Shown: positions 8,009 to 17,025 of the stretch, piece by piece
Numbering within the stretch: position 1 is the stretch's first letter
Layout: the number at the start of each line of letters is the position of its first letter
NCBI RefSeq assembly: GCF_013113735.1
Contig: NZ_CP053346.1
Coordinates: 2,122,001 to 2,186,000, forward strand
DNA from: Sphingomonas sp. AP4-R1
Lineage (GTDB): Bacteria; Pseudomonadota; Alphaproteobacteria; Sphingomonadales; Sphingomonadaceae
Length of the DNA: 64,000 nucleotides
Reading direction: 5' to 3'
Program-made: the position numbers and the translations under genes
The notes under the pieces: generated by a model
The model's database searches: none
What the model saw: only the letters and a program-made list of their open reading frames with translations
Told to the model about the DNA's origin: nothing

Positions 8009-9265
8009 TCAAGCCATGGCTCGGGCGCGGGCGCGGGAAAGCGCGCGCGCCGCCAGCAGGAAATGGATCGCCGCCCACACATAGACGATCAGGTCGATCC
8101 GCAGCGCTTGCGTCAGCGCCGCGCCGGACGAGGCGCCCGCAGCCACGAAATGGTCGCTCAGCACGCCCACCGCGAGGGGCCCGAGGCCCAGCCCGATCGC
8201 GTTCATCGCCATCAGCAGGATCGCCACCGCCGTCGCCCTCTCGCGCGGTCCCACGCTGTTGGCGGTCACGCCATAGGTCGGCCCGAAATAGAGATGCGCG
8301 CCCAGCAGCGGGATCAGCCCCGTCGCCGCCAGCGCGAGCGGATCGGGCTGGGACAAGGCGAGCTGGAACAGGATCGCCGCCGCGATCGCGCCCGCCGCCG
8401 CGACCAGACCGGGCGCGCCGGGGCGGAGCCGCGCGAGCCGATCGGACAGCCAGCCGCCGCCGCCGATGCCCAGGCCGATGCCCACGCCCGCGATCAGCCC
8501 GAAGCCTGACGCCGCCACGCCCAGCGGCAGATCGAACCGGCGCAGCACCAGCGGGACCGCGAAGCTCGTCACGCCATAGCCCGCGAACGAGGCCAGGCTG
8601 GCGCCCGCCGCCATGTGCAGGAAGGCCGGGCGCTTCAGCAGGGTGGCGGCCACCGCCATCAATGGCGGCGCGTCGGCGGCCGGGCTCGTCCGTACCGGCT
8701 CGCGCAGCACCAGCGCCACGATCCCCGCCAGCGCCACGCCCGGCAGCCCCAGCGCGAGGAAGGCCGAGCGCCAGCCGAGCGATTGCGCGAGCCACCCGCC
8801 CGCCACCGCGCCGATCAGCATCCCCGCCGGAATGCCGAGCGACAGAACGGAGAGCGCGGTCGCGCGCCGCTCGGGCGGAAAGAGATCGGCGACAAGGCTT
8901 TGCGAGGGCGGAGCGCACCCCGCCTCGCCCACGCCCACGCCGATCCGCGCGGTCAGCAAAGCGGCAAAGCTGCCCGCCATCCCGCACAGCGCCGTCATCG
9001 CCGACCAGAGCGCGAGGCTGATCGCGATGATCGTCACGCGTGATCCCCGATCCGCCGCGCGCGCGATCGGCAGGCCCAGCACGGTGTAGAACAGGGCGAA
9101 GGCCACGCCCCCGAGCAGGCCGAGCTGGGTGTCGCTCAGCCCCAGCTCCAGCTTCATCGGCTGGCCGACGATGCCGATCAGCTGCCGGTCGATGAAATTG
9201 ACCACATAGATCAGGGTCAGCAGCGCCAGCGTCAGGCGGGGGCGGGCGGGGGAGGCGGCGGTCAT
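8009..9265 (-). CDS. MFS transporter (spinster-like)
   Basis: This 418-residue protein has about 12 predicted transmembrane segments. It shows major-facilitator hallmarks: the early LIYVVNFIDRQLIGIVGQP segment, an A-like loop after helix 2 and GVGVGEAGCAPPSQSLVADLF in helix 4-5, which is typical of the spinster-type group common in sphingomonads. ATG 9265 has AGGGG about six bases upstream and starts just before the first helix; the frame also allows a TTG 36 bases further up. The substrate is unknown. The gene probably forms a transcription unit with the hydroxyacid dehydrogenase downstream, which suggests transport of a hydroxy- or keto-acid (inference). Confidence 0.85.
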   Translation of the reverse strand: MTAASPARPRLTLALLTLIYVVNFIDRQLIGIVGQPMKLELGLSDTQLGLLGGVAFALFYTVLGLPIARAADRGSRVTIIAISLALWSAMTALCGMAGSFAALLTARIGVGVGEAGCAPPSQSLVADLFPPERRATALSVLSLGIPAGMLIGAVAGGWLAQSLGWRSAFLALGLPGVALAGIVALVLREPVRTSPAADAPPLMAVAATLLKRPAFLHMAAGASLASFAGYGVTSFAVPLVLRRFDLPLGVAASGFGLIAGVGIGLGIGGGGWLSDRLARLRPGAPGLVAAAGAIAAAILFQLALSQPDPLALAATGLIPLLGAHLYFGPTYGVTANSVGPRERATAVAILLMAMNAIGLGLGPLAVGVLSDHFVAAGASSGAALTQALRIDLIVYVWAAIHFLLAARALSRARARAMA

Positions 9266-9602
9266 GCGCGGCCCCTTGGCGGGAGGAGAGGGTGGGGGCA
9301 AGAGGCTGTGATCCTGCTCACCTCACTCCGTTTGGTTCGAGCTTGTCGAGAACTCCCAGGGATCGAGCGTAGTCGAGAGCCCGTGCTCCGCCTCCCGGCT
9401 TCTCGACTTCGCTCGAAGCCTGACCCGGTTCTCGACAAGCTCGAACCAAACGGAAGGGAAGGGTTCGGCAAAACCCCCTCCGTCCGCCTCACCTATCCCT
9501 CCACCAAGCAATTCTTGGCCGCCCATATGCCATTGCGAGTTGCGATCCGCTCGCAGCCTGCCGTAGAGGCAACAGCTTCCCAATCTCTTCCAAGGCCTTT
9601 GA
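9266..9602. other. Divergent intergenic region with one repeat
   Basis: This 337-base region separates the leftward MFS gene and the rightward fpr gene. Most of its first half is the palindromic repeat at 9327-9454. The rest must carry the fpr promoter and leader; I see no clear sigma-70 boxes and no coding frame. Confidence 0.5.
9327..9454. repeat. Intergenic imperfect palindrome, 'ccgtttggttcgagc' family
   Basis: The outer arms are ccgtttggttcgagcttgtc and gacaagctcgaaccaaacgg, an essentially perfect 20-base reverse complement. Inner arms of the gatcgagcgtagtcgag / cttctcgacttcgctcg type add secondary structure. Related copies lie at 13150, 14746, 27403 and 59507. Confidence 0.9.
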
Positions 9603-10418
9603 ATGTCCGCCCACGCCATGCTCCAGCCCCTCGAGCCCACCGCCAGCCTCACCGTCGAGAAGGTGTTGTCGGTGCGCCATTGGAACGAGCATCTGTTCAG
9701 CTTCACGATCACGCGTCCGGCCAGCTTCCGCTTCCGCTCGGGCGAGTTCGTGATGATCGGGCTGATGGGCGATAACGGCAAGCCGCTGCTGCGCGCCTAT
9801 TCGGTCGCCTCGCCGTCCTGGGCGGAGGAGCTGGAATTCCTCTCGATCAAGGTGGAGGATGGGCCGCTCACCTCGAAGCTGCAGCAGGTGAAGGAAGGCG
9901 ACGACATCTATCTCGGCCGCAAGCCCACCGGCACGCTCGTCGCCGATGCTTTGCTGCCGGGCCGCCGCCTGTTCCTGTTCGGCACCGGCACGGGCCTCGC
10001 CCCGTGGATGTCGATCATCCGCGATCCGGACATCTATGATCGCTACGAGCAGGTCGTGGTCGTCCATTCCGTCCGCAAGGTGAGCGATCTCGCGTACCGC
10101 GACGATCTGGACAACAAGCTGGCGGGTGATCCGCTGGTCGAGGATTTCGCCCGCACCCAGCTGCATTACATCCCCACCGTCACGCGGGAGCCGTTCCACA
10201 CGTCGGGCCGCATCGACAAGCTCATCGCGGACGGCACGATCTTCGCCGGCGATCCGTCGCGCCCGCAGGCGTTCGATCCCGATCATGATCGCGTGATGCT
10301 GTGCGGCTCGATGGCGATGATCAAGGAAACCGCCGAGCTGCTCGACGCGGCGGGCTTCACCGAGGGCTCGAACGCCAAGCCCGGCGAATATGTGATCGAA
10401 CGCGCCTTCGTCGGCTGA
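9603..10418 (+). CDS. fpr: Ferredoxin--NADP reductase
   Basis: The protein has 271 residues and is a bacterial (subclass I) ferredoxin/flavodoxin-NADP+ reductase. The FAD-binding motif is RAYSVAS. The NADP-binding motif is FGTGTGLAPWMSI, with the nicotinamide-side cysteine in VMLCGSMAMI. The protein ends in the short aromatic-containing tail IERAFVG, where family members place a residue over the flavin. It transfers electrons between NADPH and ferredoxin or flavodoxin in the cytoplasm. ATG 9603 is preceded by CCAAGG at a fitting distance; an internal ATG at 9618 is possible. Confidence 0.93.
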   Translation: MSAHAMLQPLEPTASLTVEKVLSVRHWNEHLFSFTITRPASFRFRSGEFVMIGLMGDNGKPLLRAYSVASPSWAEELEFLSIKVEDGPLTSKLQQVKEGDDIYLGRKPTGTLVADALLPGRRLFLFGTGTGLAPWMSIIRDPDIYDRYEQVVVVHSVRKVSDLAYRDDLDNKLAGDPLVEDFARTQLHYIPTVTREPFHTSGRIDKLIADGTIFAGDPSRPQAFDPDHDRVMLCGSMAMIKETAELLDAAGFTEGSNAKPGEYVIERAFVG

Positions 10419-10450
10419 CGCGGCGCCGCCGTCCGCGTCCTCCCTTTTTT

Positions 10451-10525
10451 GTCATTCCCGCGAAAGCGGGAACCCAGCTTTTTCCTTAATCCGGGAAACC
10501 GGGTTCCCGCGTTCGCGGGAATGAC
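10451..10525. repeat. Intergenic imperfect palindrome, 'cattcccgcgaaagcggg' family
   Basis: The left arm is gtcattcccgcgaaagcggg. The right arm is cccgcgttcgcgggaatgac. It sits between fpr and the SGNH gene and is the same type as 6819-6919. Confidence 0.9.
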
Positions 10526-10629
10526 GACAGGACGGCGGGCGATGCAATCCATCGCCCCGCCGACTCCATCCACAGCTTTCCGCCGCATCCTGCCTTGCCA
10601 AGCGGCCGCGCGCGCGGCAGTCGGATGCG

Positions 10630-11682
10630 GTGTCGCCCGTGCGCTTGCTTCTCGATCGAACCGCCGTCCTGTTCCTTGGCGTCGCCGCCGGGGCGGCGAT
10701 CGGCTATGCGTTCGGTACGGGCAATGAAAGTCATCAGGCGGTGGAGTTGGCGCCCGATGCCGCGCCCGCACCGCCGCCGCCCTCCACGGTAGCGCCGCCT
10801 CCGCCCACCGGGCCCGAGCAGGCGCCTCCCGCGACCGACGAGCCCAAGCCCGAAAAGCCCACGCCGGCGCTCCCCGAGGCGCCCGTCGCGCTGACCGACG
10901 ATCAGCCCCAGCCCGGCCTGGAAGATAGCGTGCGGCAGGGCCGCTCCGTCCGCATCGGCGTGTTCGGCGACAGTTTCGGCGACGGCGTCTGGTCGGGCCT
11001 CTACAAATTGCTGCCGGCGGGGCAGGGCTATCGCGTCGAGAAATACAGCCAGCAGTCGACCGGCTTCACCCGCTACAAGCGTCTGAATCTCGAGCAGCAT
11101 GACGATGGCCGCATCGGCGATCAGCCGATGGACATCGCCGTCATCTCCTTCGGCGCGAACGACGCGCAGGGCGTGTGCGGCGACGACGGCAAGTGCGGCG
11201 CGCTGATGAGCAGTCGCTGGCAATCGATCATCGGCGCGCGCGTCGAATCCTATGTCGGAATGCTCCGCCGGCATGGCGCGTCGATCTACTGGGTCGGCCT
11301 GCCGGTGATGCGCGATCGCGGCTTCGATGCCGACGCGACCGCGATGAACGCTTTCTACCGCTCGCTGATGGGGCGGCTGGGCGTGCCCTTCGTCGATGTC
11401 CGCCCGCTCACCGTCGATGCCCAGGGCCAGTATGAAGCTTATTATCCCGACGATACGGGCGCGCCGAAGCTGCTGCGCGCGAATGACGGCGTCCACATGT
11501 CGATGAACGGCTATCTGCGGATCACGCGCCCGCTCGCCGCCCGCATCCGTGAGGCGAGCGACAGTGCGCGGCGCCAGCAAGGCGGGCAGCGCAGCGCGGC
11601 CCAGCAGGGCGACAGCCCGCCGGTCGCGGTGGCGCCGGCCGCCCCGCCGCTCACCCTGTCGCCGGATCGGCCGCAGCTGTGA
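10630..11682 (+). CDS. Membrane-anchored SGNH/GDSL-family protein (DUF459-like)
   Basis: This 350-residue protein starts at GTG 10630. An N-terminal hydrophobic anchor (residues about 11-29) precedes a Pro/Ala/Glu-rich linker to about residue 100, then an SGNH fold in the periplasm. Catalytic motifs are GDSFGDG (S115), SFGANDAQ (N177) and NDGVH (D286, H289), so the triad is intact. A Gln/Ala/Pro-rich tail follows. Such proteins act as esterases or acetyl-transfer partners of MBOAT proteins on cell-surface polysaccharides. The stop overlaps the next start by four bases (GTGA), so the two SGNH proteins are translationally coupled. Confidence 0.82.
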   Translation: MSPVRLLLDRTAVLFLGVAAGAAIGYAFGTGNESHQAVELAPDAAPAPPPPSTVAPPPPTGPEQAPPATDEPKPEKPTPALPEAPVALTDDQPQPGLEDSVRQGRSVRIGVFGDSFGDGVWSGLYKLLPAGQGYRVEKYSQQSTGFTRYKRLNLEQHDDGRIGDQPMDIAVISFGANDAQGVCGDDGKCGALMSSRWQSIIGARVESYVGMLRRHGASIYWVGLPVMRDRGFDADATAMNAFYRSLMGRLGVPFVDVRPLTVDAQGQYEAYYPDDTGAPKLLRANDGVHMSMNGYLRITRPLAARIREASDSARRQQGGQRSAAQQGDSPPVAVAPAAPPLTLSPDRPQL

Positions 11683-13136
11683 TCGGGATGTTGATGGCGG
11701 CCGCCGCCGCGCTGGGCGCGGGCGAGGGGCTGAGCAACGGGCAGGTGCTCAATCCCTTCTTCGCGAAGCTCGCGCGCTCGGGCTCGGCGACGCCCAACAA
11801 GGTCCGCCCGCTCCATATCCTCCAGATCGGCGACAGCCATACGGCCGGCGACATGATCTCGGGCGCCTGGCGCGAGGCGCTGCAGGCGCGCTACGGCAGC
11901 GGCGGACGCGGCGTGATGGCGCCCGGCCGCCCCTATGACGGCTATCTCACGCGCGGCATCACCGCCGCGATGTCGCCCGAGTGGAGCATCGCCGCCGATT
12001 TCGGCAAGGGCTGGAGCGAGGGACATCCGCCGCTCGGTATCTCCGCTTACACGCTCACCAGCCGCGCCGCGGGCGCGACGATGGCGCTGGATGCGGAGCC
12101 GACCGAGCGCTTCGATCGCCTCGTCCTGTGCGGCATGACCGGGCCGGGCGCGGGCGCCGTCACCGTCCGCATGGGCGACGTGAGCGATCGGCTGAGCTTT
12201 TCCTCCGCCTCGGCGCGCCCCGAATGCCGCACCGTCACCGCGCCCGCCGCGCAGACGCATGTCGATATCACCACCGATGGCGGCCCCGTCACCCTGACGA
12301 GCTGGGCCACCTTCTACGATCATGGCGGCGTGGTCGTCTCCAATCTCGGCGTGGTCGGCTCGCAGCTCGTCCATTTCAGCCGCACGGACGACAGCGTCGT
12401 CGCCGAAGAGCTGCAGACCTATGATCCCGATCTGATCGTGATCGCCTTCGGCACCAACGAGGGGTTCGCGCCGCGCGTCTCGTCGTTCGAATATGAGGCG
12501 ATCCTGCGCAGCCAGATCGGCCGCATCCGCCGCATCGCGGGCAACGTGCCGATCCTGCTGCTCGGCGCGCCCGATGCGCTGACGCGGCGGAGCGAGCTGC
12601 TGGCCAACGGCCCCGGCGGGGACAGCAGCGCCTGCCGCGAAGAAAACGCGCCCTCCATTTCGCCGCCACCTCCGCCACCCACGCCGATCGGCGGCGGCAA
12701 TCTCGCCGCCGCGATGGCGCGGCTCGGCACCTTCCTCGGCGTCATGCCGGGGGCGGATCCGTCGCTGCCCGCGCAGGCGGGCACCGCCCAGCCCGCCCAG
12801 CCTGCGGCGGCTCCGCAGCCACAGGCGCTCTATCCGCCCGGTGCGGTCGTCCAGAAGCTGCCCGCACGCGCGCCCGAGGGAGCGCGCACCCCGCTCTTCC
12901 CGCCGTCCGGCCTGTCGGTGGTGCGCGATGTCCAGCGGCGCGTCGCCGCCTCGCTCCATGTCGCCTTCTGGGATTGGGAGGGGCGCATGGGCGGCCGCTG
13001 CACCGCGCTGCGCTGGACCCGCGCCAATCCCCCGCTGATGCGGAGCGATTACGTCCACTACACGAAGGCCGGCGGCAAGGAGATCGCCGACCGGCTGGAA
13101 GCCGATCTGGATCGCCTGACCGGGGCGGGGCGGTGA
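11679..13136 (+). CDS. Second SGNH/GDSL-family protein with Pro/Ala-rich insert
   Basis: The frame begins at GTG 11679, overlapping the previous stop; an ATG lies at 11688. The 485-residue product has a short Ala-rich start, then LQIGDSHTAGD (S53), IAFGTNEGF (Gly-Asn block) and, near the C-terminus, RSDYVHYTKAGG, which supplies the Asp-His pair. Between about residues 315 and 400 lies a low-complexity Pro/Gln/Ala insert. This arrangement resembles the larger SGNH proteins found beside MBOAT acyltransferases. It is probably periplasmic, acting with the preceding SGNH protein and the MBOAT downstream. I infer polysaccharide acetylation or deacetylation; the acceptor is unknown. Confidence 0.8.
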   Translation: MIGMLMAAAAALGAGEGLSNGQVLNPFFAKLARSGSATPNKVRPLHILQIGDSHTAGDMISGAWREALQARYGSGGRGVMAPGRPYDGYLTRGITAAMSPEWSIAADFGKGWSEGHPPLGISAYTLTSRAAGATMALDAEPTERFDRLVLCGMTGPGAGAVTVRMGDVSDRLSFSSASARPECRTVTAPAAQTHVDITTDGGPVTLTSWATFYDHGGVVVSNLGVVGSQLVHFSRTDDSVVAEELQTYDPDLIVIAFGTNEGFAPRVSSFEYEAILRSQIGRIRRIAGNVPILLLGAPDALTRRSELLANGPGGDSSACREENAPSISPPPPPPTPIGGGNLAAAMARLGTFLGVMPGADPSLPAQAGTAQPAQPAAAPQPQALYPPGAVVQKLPARAPEGARTPLFPPSGLSVVRDVQRRVAASLHVAFWDWEGRMGGRCTALRWTRANPPLMRSDYVHYTKAGGKEIADRLEADLDRLTGAGR

Positions 13137-13149
13137 TGCCTCTTTTCCC

Positions 13150-13250
13150 CCGTTTGGTTCGAGCAGATTCGAGCGAAGCCGAGAAGCGACCGTCGAGAAC
13201 CCTTCTCGACTGCGATCTCGACACGCTCGATCTTCGCTCGAAGCCAACGG
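13150..13250. repeat. Intergenic imperfect palindrome, 'cgtttggttcgagc' family
   Basis: The left arm is ccgtttggttcgagcagatt. The right arm ends gcttcgctcg-like and aagccaacgg. It lies between the second SGNH gene and the MBOAT gene, so it could form a structure within a shared mRNA. Confidence 0.8.
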
Positions 13251-13282
13251 ATGGAGATCAGCCGGCGGGACAGCGTTAGCCA

Positions 13283-14722
13283 ATGCTGTTCCCGACGCTC
13301 ACCTTCGGGCTGTTCTTCCTCCTCGTCTTCTCGGTCACGTGGAGCGCCTCCGCCTCGAACGAGTGGCGCAAGATCCTGCTGCTGCTCGCCAGCTGGGTCT
13401 TCTATGGCGCGTGGGACTGGCGCTTCGTCGCTTTGCTGATCGCGTCCGCCTTCCTCAACTGGGGCATGGCGCGGCTGATCGAGCGGACCGATCCGGATAC
13501 GGAAGAGCAGCCGAGCCGTACCGCCAAGACTTTGCTCCTGCTGGGCGTCGCCGCCAATCTCTCGATCCTCGGCGTCTTCAAATATTACGATTTCTTCCTG
13601 GAGCAGCTCGGCGCGATCCTCGCCGGGTTCGGCTTCGCGCGCGATATGCCGCTGATGCAGATCGTGCTGCCGGTGGGGGTGAGCTTCTTCACCTTCCAGG
13701 GCATGTCGTATCTGATCGACGTCTATAAGCGCCGGATCGCGGCCGAGAGCCTGCTGGACATCACCCTGCTGATGTCCTTCTTCCCGCATCTGGTGGCGGG
13801 GCCGATCGTGCGCGGTTCGGACCTGCTGCCCCAGTTCCGGCGGACGCCCGTGCTGACGCGCGACATGGCGGCGATGGGCCTCGTCCTGATCGTGTGGGGC
13901 CTGTTCAAGAAAGCGGTGGTCGCCTCGGAGATTTCGACCGGCCTCGTCGATCCGGTCTTCTTCGATCCCGCCTCGCATGGCAGCCTCGATCTGGTGGCGG
14001 CGGCCTATGGCTATGCGGTCCAGATCTACTGCGATTTCTCCGCCTATAGCGATATGGCGATCGGCATCGCGGCGTTGCTCGGCTACCGCTTCCCGCTCAA
14101 TTTCGATCAGCCCTATCGCGCCGCCTCGCTCCAGGAATTCTGGCGCCGCTGGCATATCAGCCTGTCGAGCTGGCTGCGCGACTATCTCTATATCGATGCG
14201 CTGGGCGGCAACCGGAAGGGCTTCGCGCGCCAGTGCGTGAACCTGCTGGCGACGATGCTGCTCGGCGGGCTCTGGCACGGCGCGAAATGGACGTTCGTGA
14301 TCTGGGGCGGGCTGCATGGCGGCGTGCTGGCGCTGGAGCGGATCTGGGATCGGTATCGGTATCGGCCGGAAGGCTTTCCGCGCCTGCCGCGCCTGCTGGG
14401 CATCCTGATCACCTTCCACATCGTCGTGCTCGGCTGGATCTTCTTCCGCGCCGAGAGCTTCGCGCAGGCGATCGCCTTCCTGGGCGGGCTTGTCGGCGGC
14501 GGCATGGCGGGGGCGGAGCTGGTGGTGACGCCGCTCGCGGTCGCGCTGATCCTGCTCGGCATGAGCTTCCATTTCGCGCCCGGCGATCTCGGCCAGCGCC
14601 TCGCCTTGCGCCTGCGCTGGCTGCCCGTGCCCGCGCTGGGCGCGCTGACGGCGCTGGCGATCATGATCATCGATGCGATGCGCTTCGAAGGCGTCGCCCC
14701 CTTCATCTATTACCAATTCTGA
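13283..14722 (+). CDS. MBOAT-family membrane O-acyltransferase (AlgI-like)
   Basis: The 479-residue polytopic protein matches the AlgI/PatA branch of the MBOAT family. These proteins move acyl groups, usually acetyl, across the inner membrane for transfer to extracytoplasmic polysaccharides. Visible motifs are FKYYDFF near residue 100, the conserved FFPHLVAGPIVR segment, FWRRWHISLSSWLRDYLY (H291) and LLGGLWHGAKWTFVIWG (H332, the catalytic histidine). The ATG at 13283 begins directly at the first helix. It lies in a set with two SGNH proteins and a small membrane protein; a repeat separates it from each neighbour. Confidence 0.92.
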   Translation: MLFPTLTFGLFFLLVFSVTWSASASNEWRKILLLLASWVFYGAWDWRFVALLIASAFLNWGMARLIERTDPDTEEQPSRTAKTLLLLGVAANLSILGVFKYYDFFLEQLGAILAGFGFARDMPLMQIVLPVGVSFFTFQGMSYLIDVYKRRIAAESLLDITLLMSFFPHLVAGPIVRGSDLLPQFRRTPVLTRDMAAMGLVLIVWGLFKKAVVASEISTGLVDPVFFDPASHGSLDLVAAAYGYAVQIYCDFSAYSDMAIGIAALLGYRFPLNFDQPYRAASLQEFWRRWHISLSSWLRDYLYIDALGGNRKGFARQCVNLLATMLLGGLWHGAKWTFVIWGGLHGGVLALERIWDRYRYRPEGFPRLPRLLGILITFHIVVLGWIFFRAESFAQAIAFLGGLVGGGMAGAELVVTPLAVALILLGMSFHFAPGDLGQRLALRLRWLPVPALGALTALAIMIIDAMRFEGVAPFIYYQF

Positions 14723-14745
14723 TGATGGCTCGTCTCTCGTCCCAC

Positions 14746-14848
14746 CCGTTGGCTTCGAGCGAAGGTTCGAGCCTGTCGAGAACCGAAGTCGAGAAGAGTT
14801 CTCGACGGTCGCTTCTCGGCTTCGCTCGAAGCTGCTCGAACCAAACGG
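14746..14848. repeat. Intergenic imperfect palindrome, 'gcttcgagc/ccaaacgg' family
   Basis: The element begins ccgttggcttcgagcgaagg and ends gctgctcgaaccaaacgg. Internal arms gagaagagttctcg and gcttctcggcttcg also pair. It lies between the MBOAT gene and the small membrane-protein gene. Confidence 0.83.
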
Positions 14849-14860
14849 TAAGGAGCTGAC

Positions 14861-15184
14861 ATGCCCCGCGAAACGCCGTCTCCAATCGATCTTCCCGACG
14901 ATCCCGTCGAAGCCCCCGGCCTCGGCTGGACGGCGGGCGTGATCGCGATCGCCAGCCTGCTGCTGCTCGCGATCAATGCGGTTGCCCTGCGCGACTGGGC
15001 CAACGATCTCACGCCCAGTCCCGTGCAGGCGCAGCTGGCGGACGCGACGCAAGGCTGGCTGGATGTCACCGAGGCGGTCGGCATCGGCAAGCCCCGCGCC
15101 TGGCTCCACGATCAATGGAAGAAGGCCGAAAATGCGCGCTTCGGCGGCGCCGCGCCGGACGAGGGCGCCCCGCCCGCGCCCTGA
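14861..15184 (+). CDS. Small single-pass membrane protein of the O-acylation set
   Basis: This 107-residue protein has one hydrophobic segment at about residues 24-44, preceded by an acidic, Pro-rich cytoplasmic stretch. A soluble part follows that contains ADATQGWLDVTEAVG and then a Lys/Trp-containing helix. I do not recognise a named family. The position 12 bases after the repeat and three codons before the convergent LysE gene ends suggests it closes the SGNH-SGNH-MBOAT unit. It may be an accessory subunit of the acyltransferase; this is inference from position only. Confidence 0.72.
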   Translation: MPRETPSPIDLPDDPVEAPGLGWTAGVIAIASLLLLAINAVALRDWANDLTPSPVQAQLADATQGWLDVTEAVGIGKPRAWLHDQWKKAENARFGGAAPDEGAPPAP

Positions 15185-15186
15185 GG

Positions 15187-15810
15187 CTAGCGGCTCGCCG
15201 CCAGATGCGCGCCGAGCCCGAGCAGCAGGGTTCCGCACAGGCCGTCGATCGCCCGGCGCAGGCGGAGATAGCGGCGCTGCACCGCGTCCGTCGCGAAGAA
15301 GTAGGCCAGCATCACATACCAGCCGCCCGAAATGCAGACGACCATCCCCAGCGTCACCGGCCCGAACCAGGACGGCGCGTGGGCGGGGTACATCGAACTG
15401 AACACGCTGGTCCAGAAGGCGCCGGCCTTGGGATTGGTGAGATTGGTGACGAGCCCCGCGCGATAGGCGCGCAGAGGCGTCGCCGGGATCGCCACCTGCC
15501 GCGCCACGCCGTCGCTTTTGCTCCGCGCGCTCCACAGCAATTTCAGGCCGAACCAGATCAGATAGGCGGCCCCGCAGAGCCGGATCAGGTCATACAGATG
15601 GCCCGCCCGCGCCAGCAGCGCCGCGACACCCGCCATCGCCAGCATCGCCCAGACGAGCGAACCGCTCGCGATGCCCGCCGCCACCGTCAGGCCCAGCCGG
15701 GTCCGTCCGGTCAGCGCCAGCTGGCTGATCAGCAGGAAATTCGGCCCCGGACTCGCGACCGCGATGAAATAGACGCCCGCGATCGCGGCGAGGGTGGGAA
15801 GGTGGGACAT
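15187..15810 (-). CDS. LysE/RhtB-family amino-acid or metabolite exporter
   Basis: The 207-residue inner-membrane protein has six predicted helices and the LysE family signature at its start (AVASPGPNFLLISQLAL). The conserved NLTNPKAGAFWTSVFSS segment lies in the middle. Family members export basic amino acids, threonine, homoserine lactones or similar small molecules by proton antiport. The substrate cannot be told. It is convergent with the small membrane protein gene, with two bases between stop codons. Confidence 0.9.
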   Translation of the reverse strand: MSHLPTLAAIAGVYFIAVASPGPNFLLISQLALTGRTRLGLTVAAGIASGSLVWAMLAMAGVAALLARAGHLYDLIRLCGAAYLIWFGLKLLWSARSKSDGVARQVAIPATPLRAYRAGLVTNLTNPKAGAFWTSVFSSMYPAHAPSWFGPVTLGMVVCISGGWYVMLAYFFATDAVQRRYLRLRRAIDGLCGTLLLGLGAHLAASR

Positions 15811-15834
15811 CCCCGCTGCTTACATGCCCCACCT

Positions 15835-15930
15835 GTCATGCTGAACCTGTTTCGGCGTCCATCGCCCATCCTTGCTGTCGCGCCCAGCGGAGAGGCCCGG
15901 CCATGGATCCTGAAACAAGTTCAGGATGAC
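15835..15930. repeat. Intergenic imperfect palindrome, 'gtcatgctgaacctgtttc' type
   Basis: The left arm is gtcatgctgaacctgtttc. The right arm is gatcctgaaacaagttcagg followed by atgac. It is a third sequence type of palindrome, upstream of nadA. Confidence 0.82.
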
Positions 15931-16013
15931 GGCGGCGCTGCGTGGCGTTTCCCACCAAGAATCTTCGACAAATGCCCGCGCCGCTCCTATCTGGCGCGGC
16001 GAGGAGATTGCCC

Positions 16014-17018
16014 GTGAACGCGCCCGTGACGAACCTTGCCGGCCTGGACCTTCGCGCCGAGATCGATCGGCTCCGCAAGGAGCGCAACGCCGTGATCCTC
16101 GCCCATTATTATCAGGTGCCGGAGATCCAGGATCTCGCCGATTTCGTGGGCGACAGCCTCGATCTGTCGAAGAAGGCAGCCGAGACGGATGCGGAGGTGA
16201 TCGCCTTCTGCGGCGTGCGCTTCATGGCCGAGGTCGCCAAGATCCTCTCGCCGCAGAAGACGGTGGTGCTGCCGGACATGGCCGCCGGCTGCTCGCTGGA
16301 AGACAGCTGCCCGCCCGAGCAGTTCGCCGCGTTCCGCGCCGCGCACCTGGATCATCTTGCGCTCACCTACATCAATTGCTCGGCCGCGGTGAAGGCGCAC
16401 AGCGACATCATCGTCACCTCGTCGTCGGTCGAGAAGATCCTGGCCCAGATCCCGCAGGACCAGAAGATCCTGTTCGCGCCGGACAAGAATATGGGCGCCT
16501 ATTTCAACCGGAAGACCGGGCGGGACATGCTGCTGTGGCAGGGCGCCTGCATCGTCCACGAGGCCTTCTCGGAAACCGAGCTGCTGAAGCTCAAGATGCA
16601 ATATCCCGATGCGCCGATCGCCGCGCATCCGGAATGCCCGGCCTATATCCTCGATTATGCCGATCAGGTGGGTTCGACGCGCGCCATCCTCGAATTCGCG
16701 CTGACGTCGCCCGCCGACACGATCATCGTCGCGACCGAGCCGCACATCATCCACCAGATGCAGAAGGCCGCACCCCACAAGACCTTCATCGGCGCGCCGG
16801 GCGCGGACGGGAACTGCAACTGCAACATGTGCCCGTATATGGCGATGAACAGCCTCGAAAAGCTGTACCTCGCGCTGCGCGATCTCAATCCGCGCATCGA
16901 GATGGACGAGGAAACCCGCCTCGCCGCCAAGCGCCCGCTCGACAAGATGCTGGAAATGGCGGCCGCCACGGTCGGGCAGGGGGATGTCGGCCGCCCGGCG
17001 ATGGCGAAGGCGGACTGA
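16014..17018 (+). CDS. nadA: Quinolinate synthase
   Basis: The 334-residue enzyme condenses iminoaspartate with dihydroxyacetone phosphate to quinolinate in NAD synthesis. It has the family motifs [52 protein letters not shown] and [10 protein letters not shown]. The cysteines of the AGCS, HPEC and NMC blocks are positioned to hold the 4Fe-4S cluster. The start is GTG 16014, seven bases after GAGGAG; an ATG 72 bases upstream in frame has no such site. It heads the nadA-hydrolase-nadC operon. No nadB is present in the window. Confidence 0.94.
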   Translation: MNAPVTNLAGLDLRAEIDRLRKERNAVILAHYYQVPEIQDLADFVGDSLDLSKKAAETDAEVIAFCGVRFMAEVAKILSPQKTVVLPDMAAGCSLEDSCPPEQFAAFRAAHLDHLALTYINCSAAVKAHSDIIVTSSSVEKILAQIPQDQKILFAPDKNMGAYFNRKTGRDMLLWQGACIVHEAFSETELLKLKMQYPDAPIAAHPECPAYILDYADQVGSTRAILEFALTSPADTIIVATEPHIIHQMQKAAPHKTFIGAPGADGNCNCNMCPYMAMNSLEKLYLALRDLNPRIEMDEETRLAAKRPLDKMLEMAAATVGQGDVGRPAMAKAD

Positions 17019-17025
17019 TCGGGCG

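Noticed and set aside
9327..9454. CRISPR-like array
   Set aside because: The repeated sequences are single palindromes at scattered sites, without regular spacers or cas genes.
13058..15535. 825-codon minus-strand frame through the MBOAT region
   Set aside because: The product is Arg/Gln/His/Asp-rich and antisense to well-supported genes.
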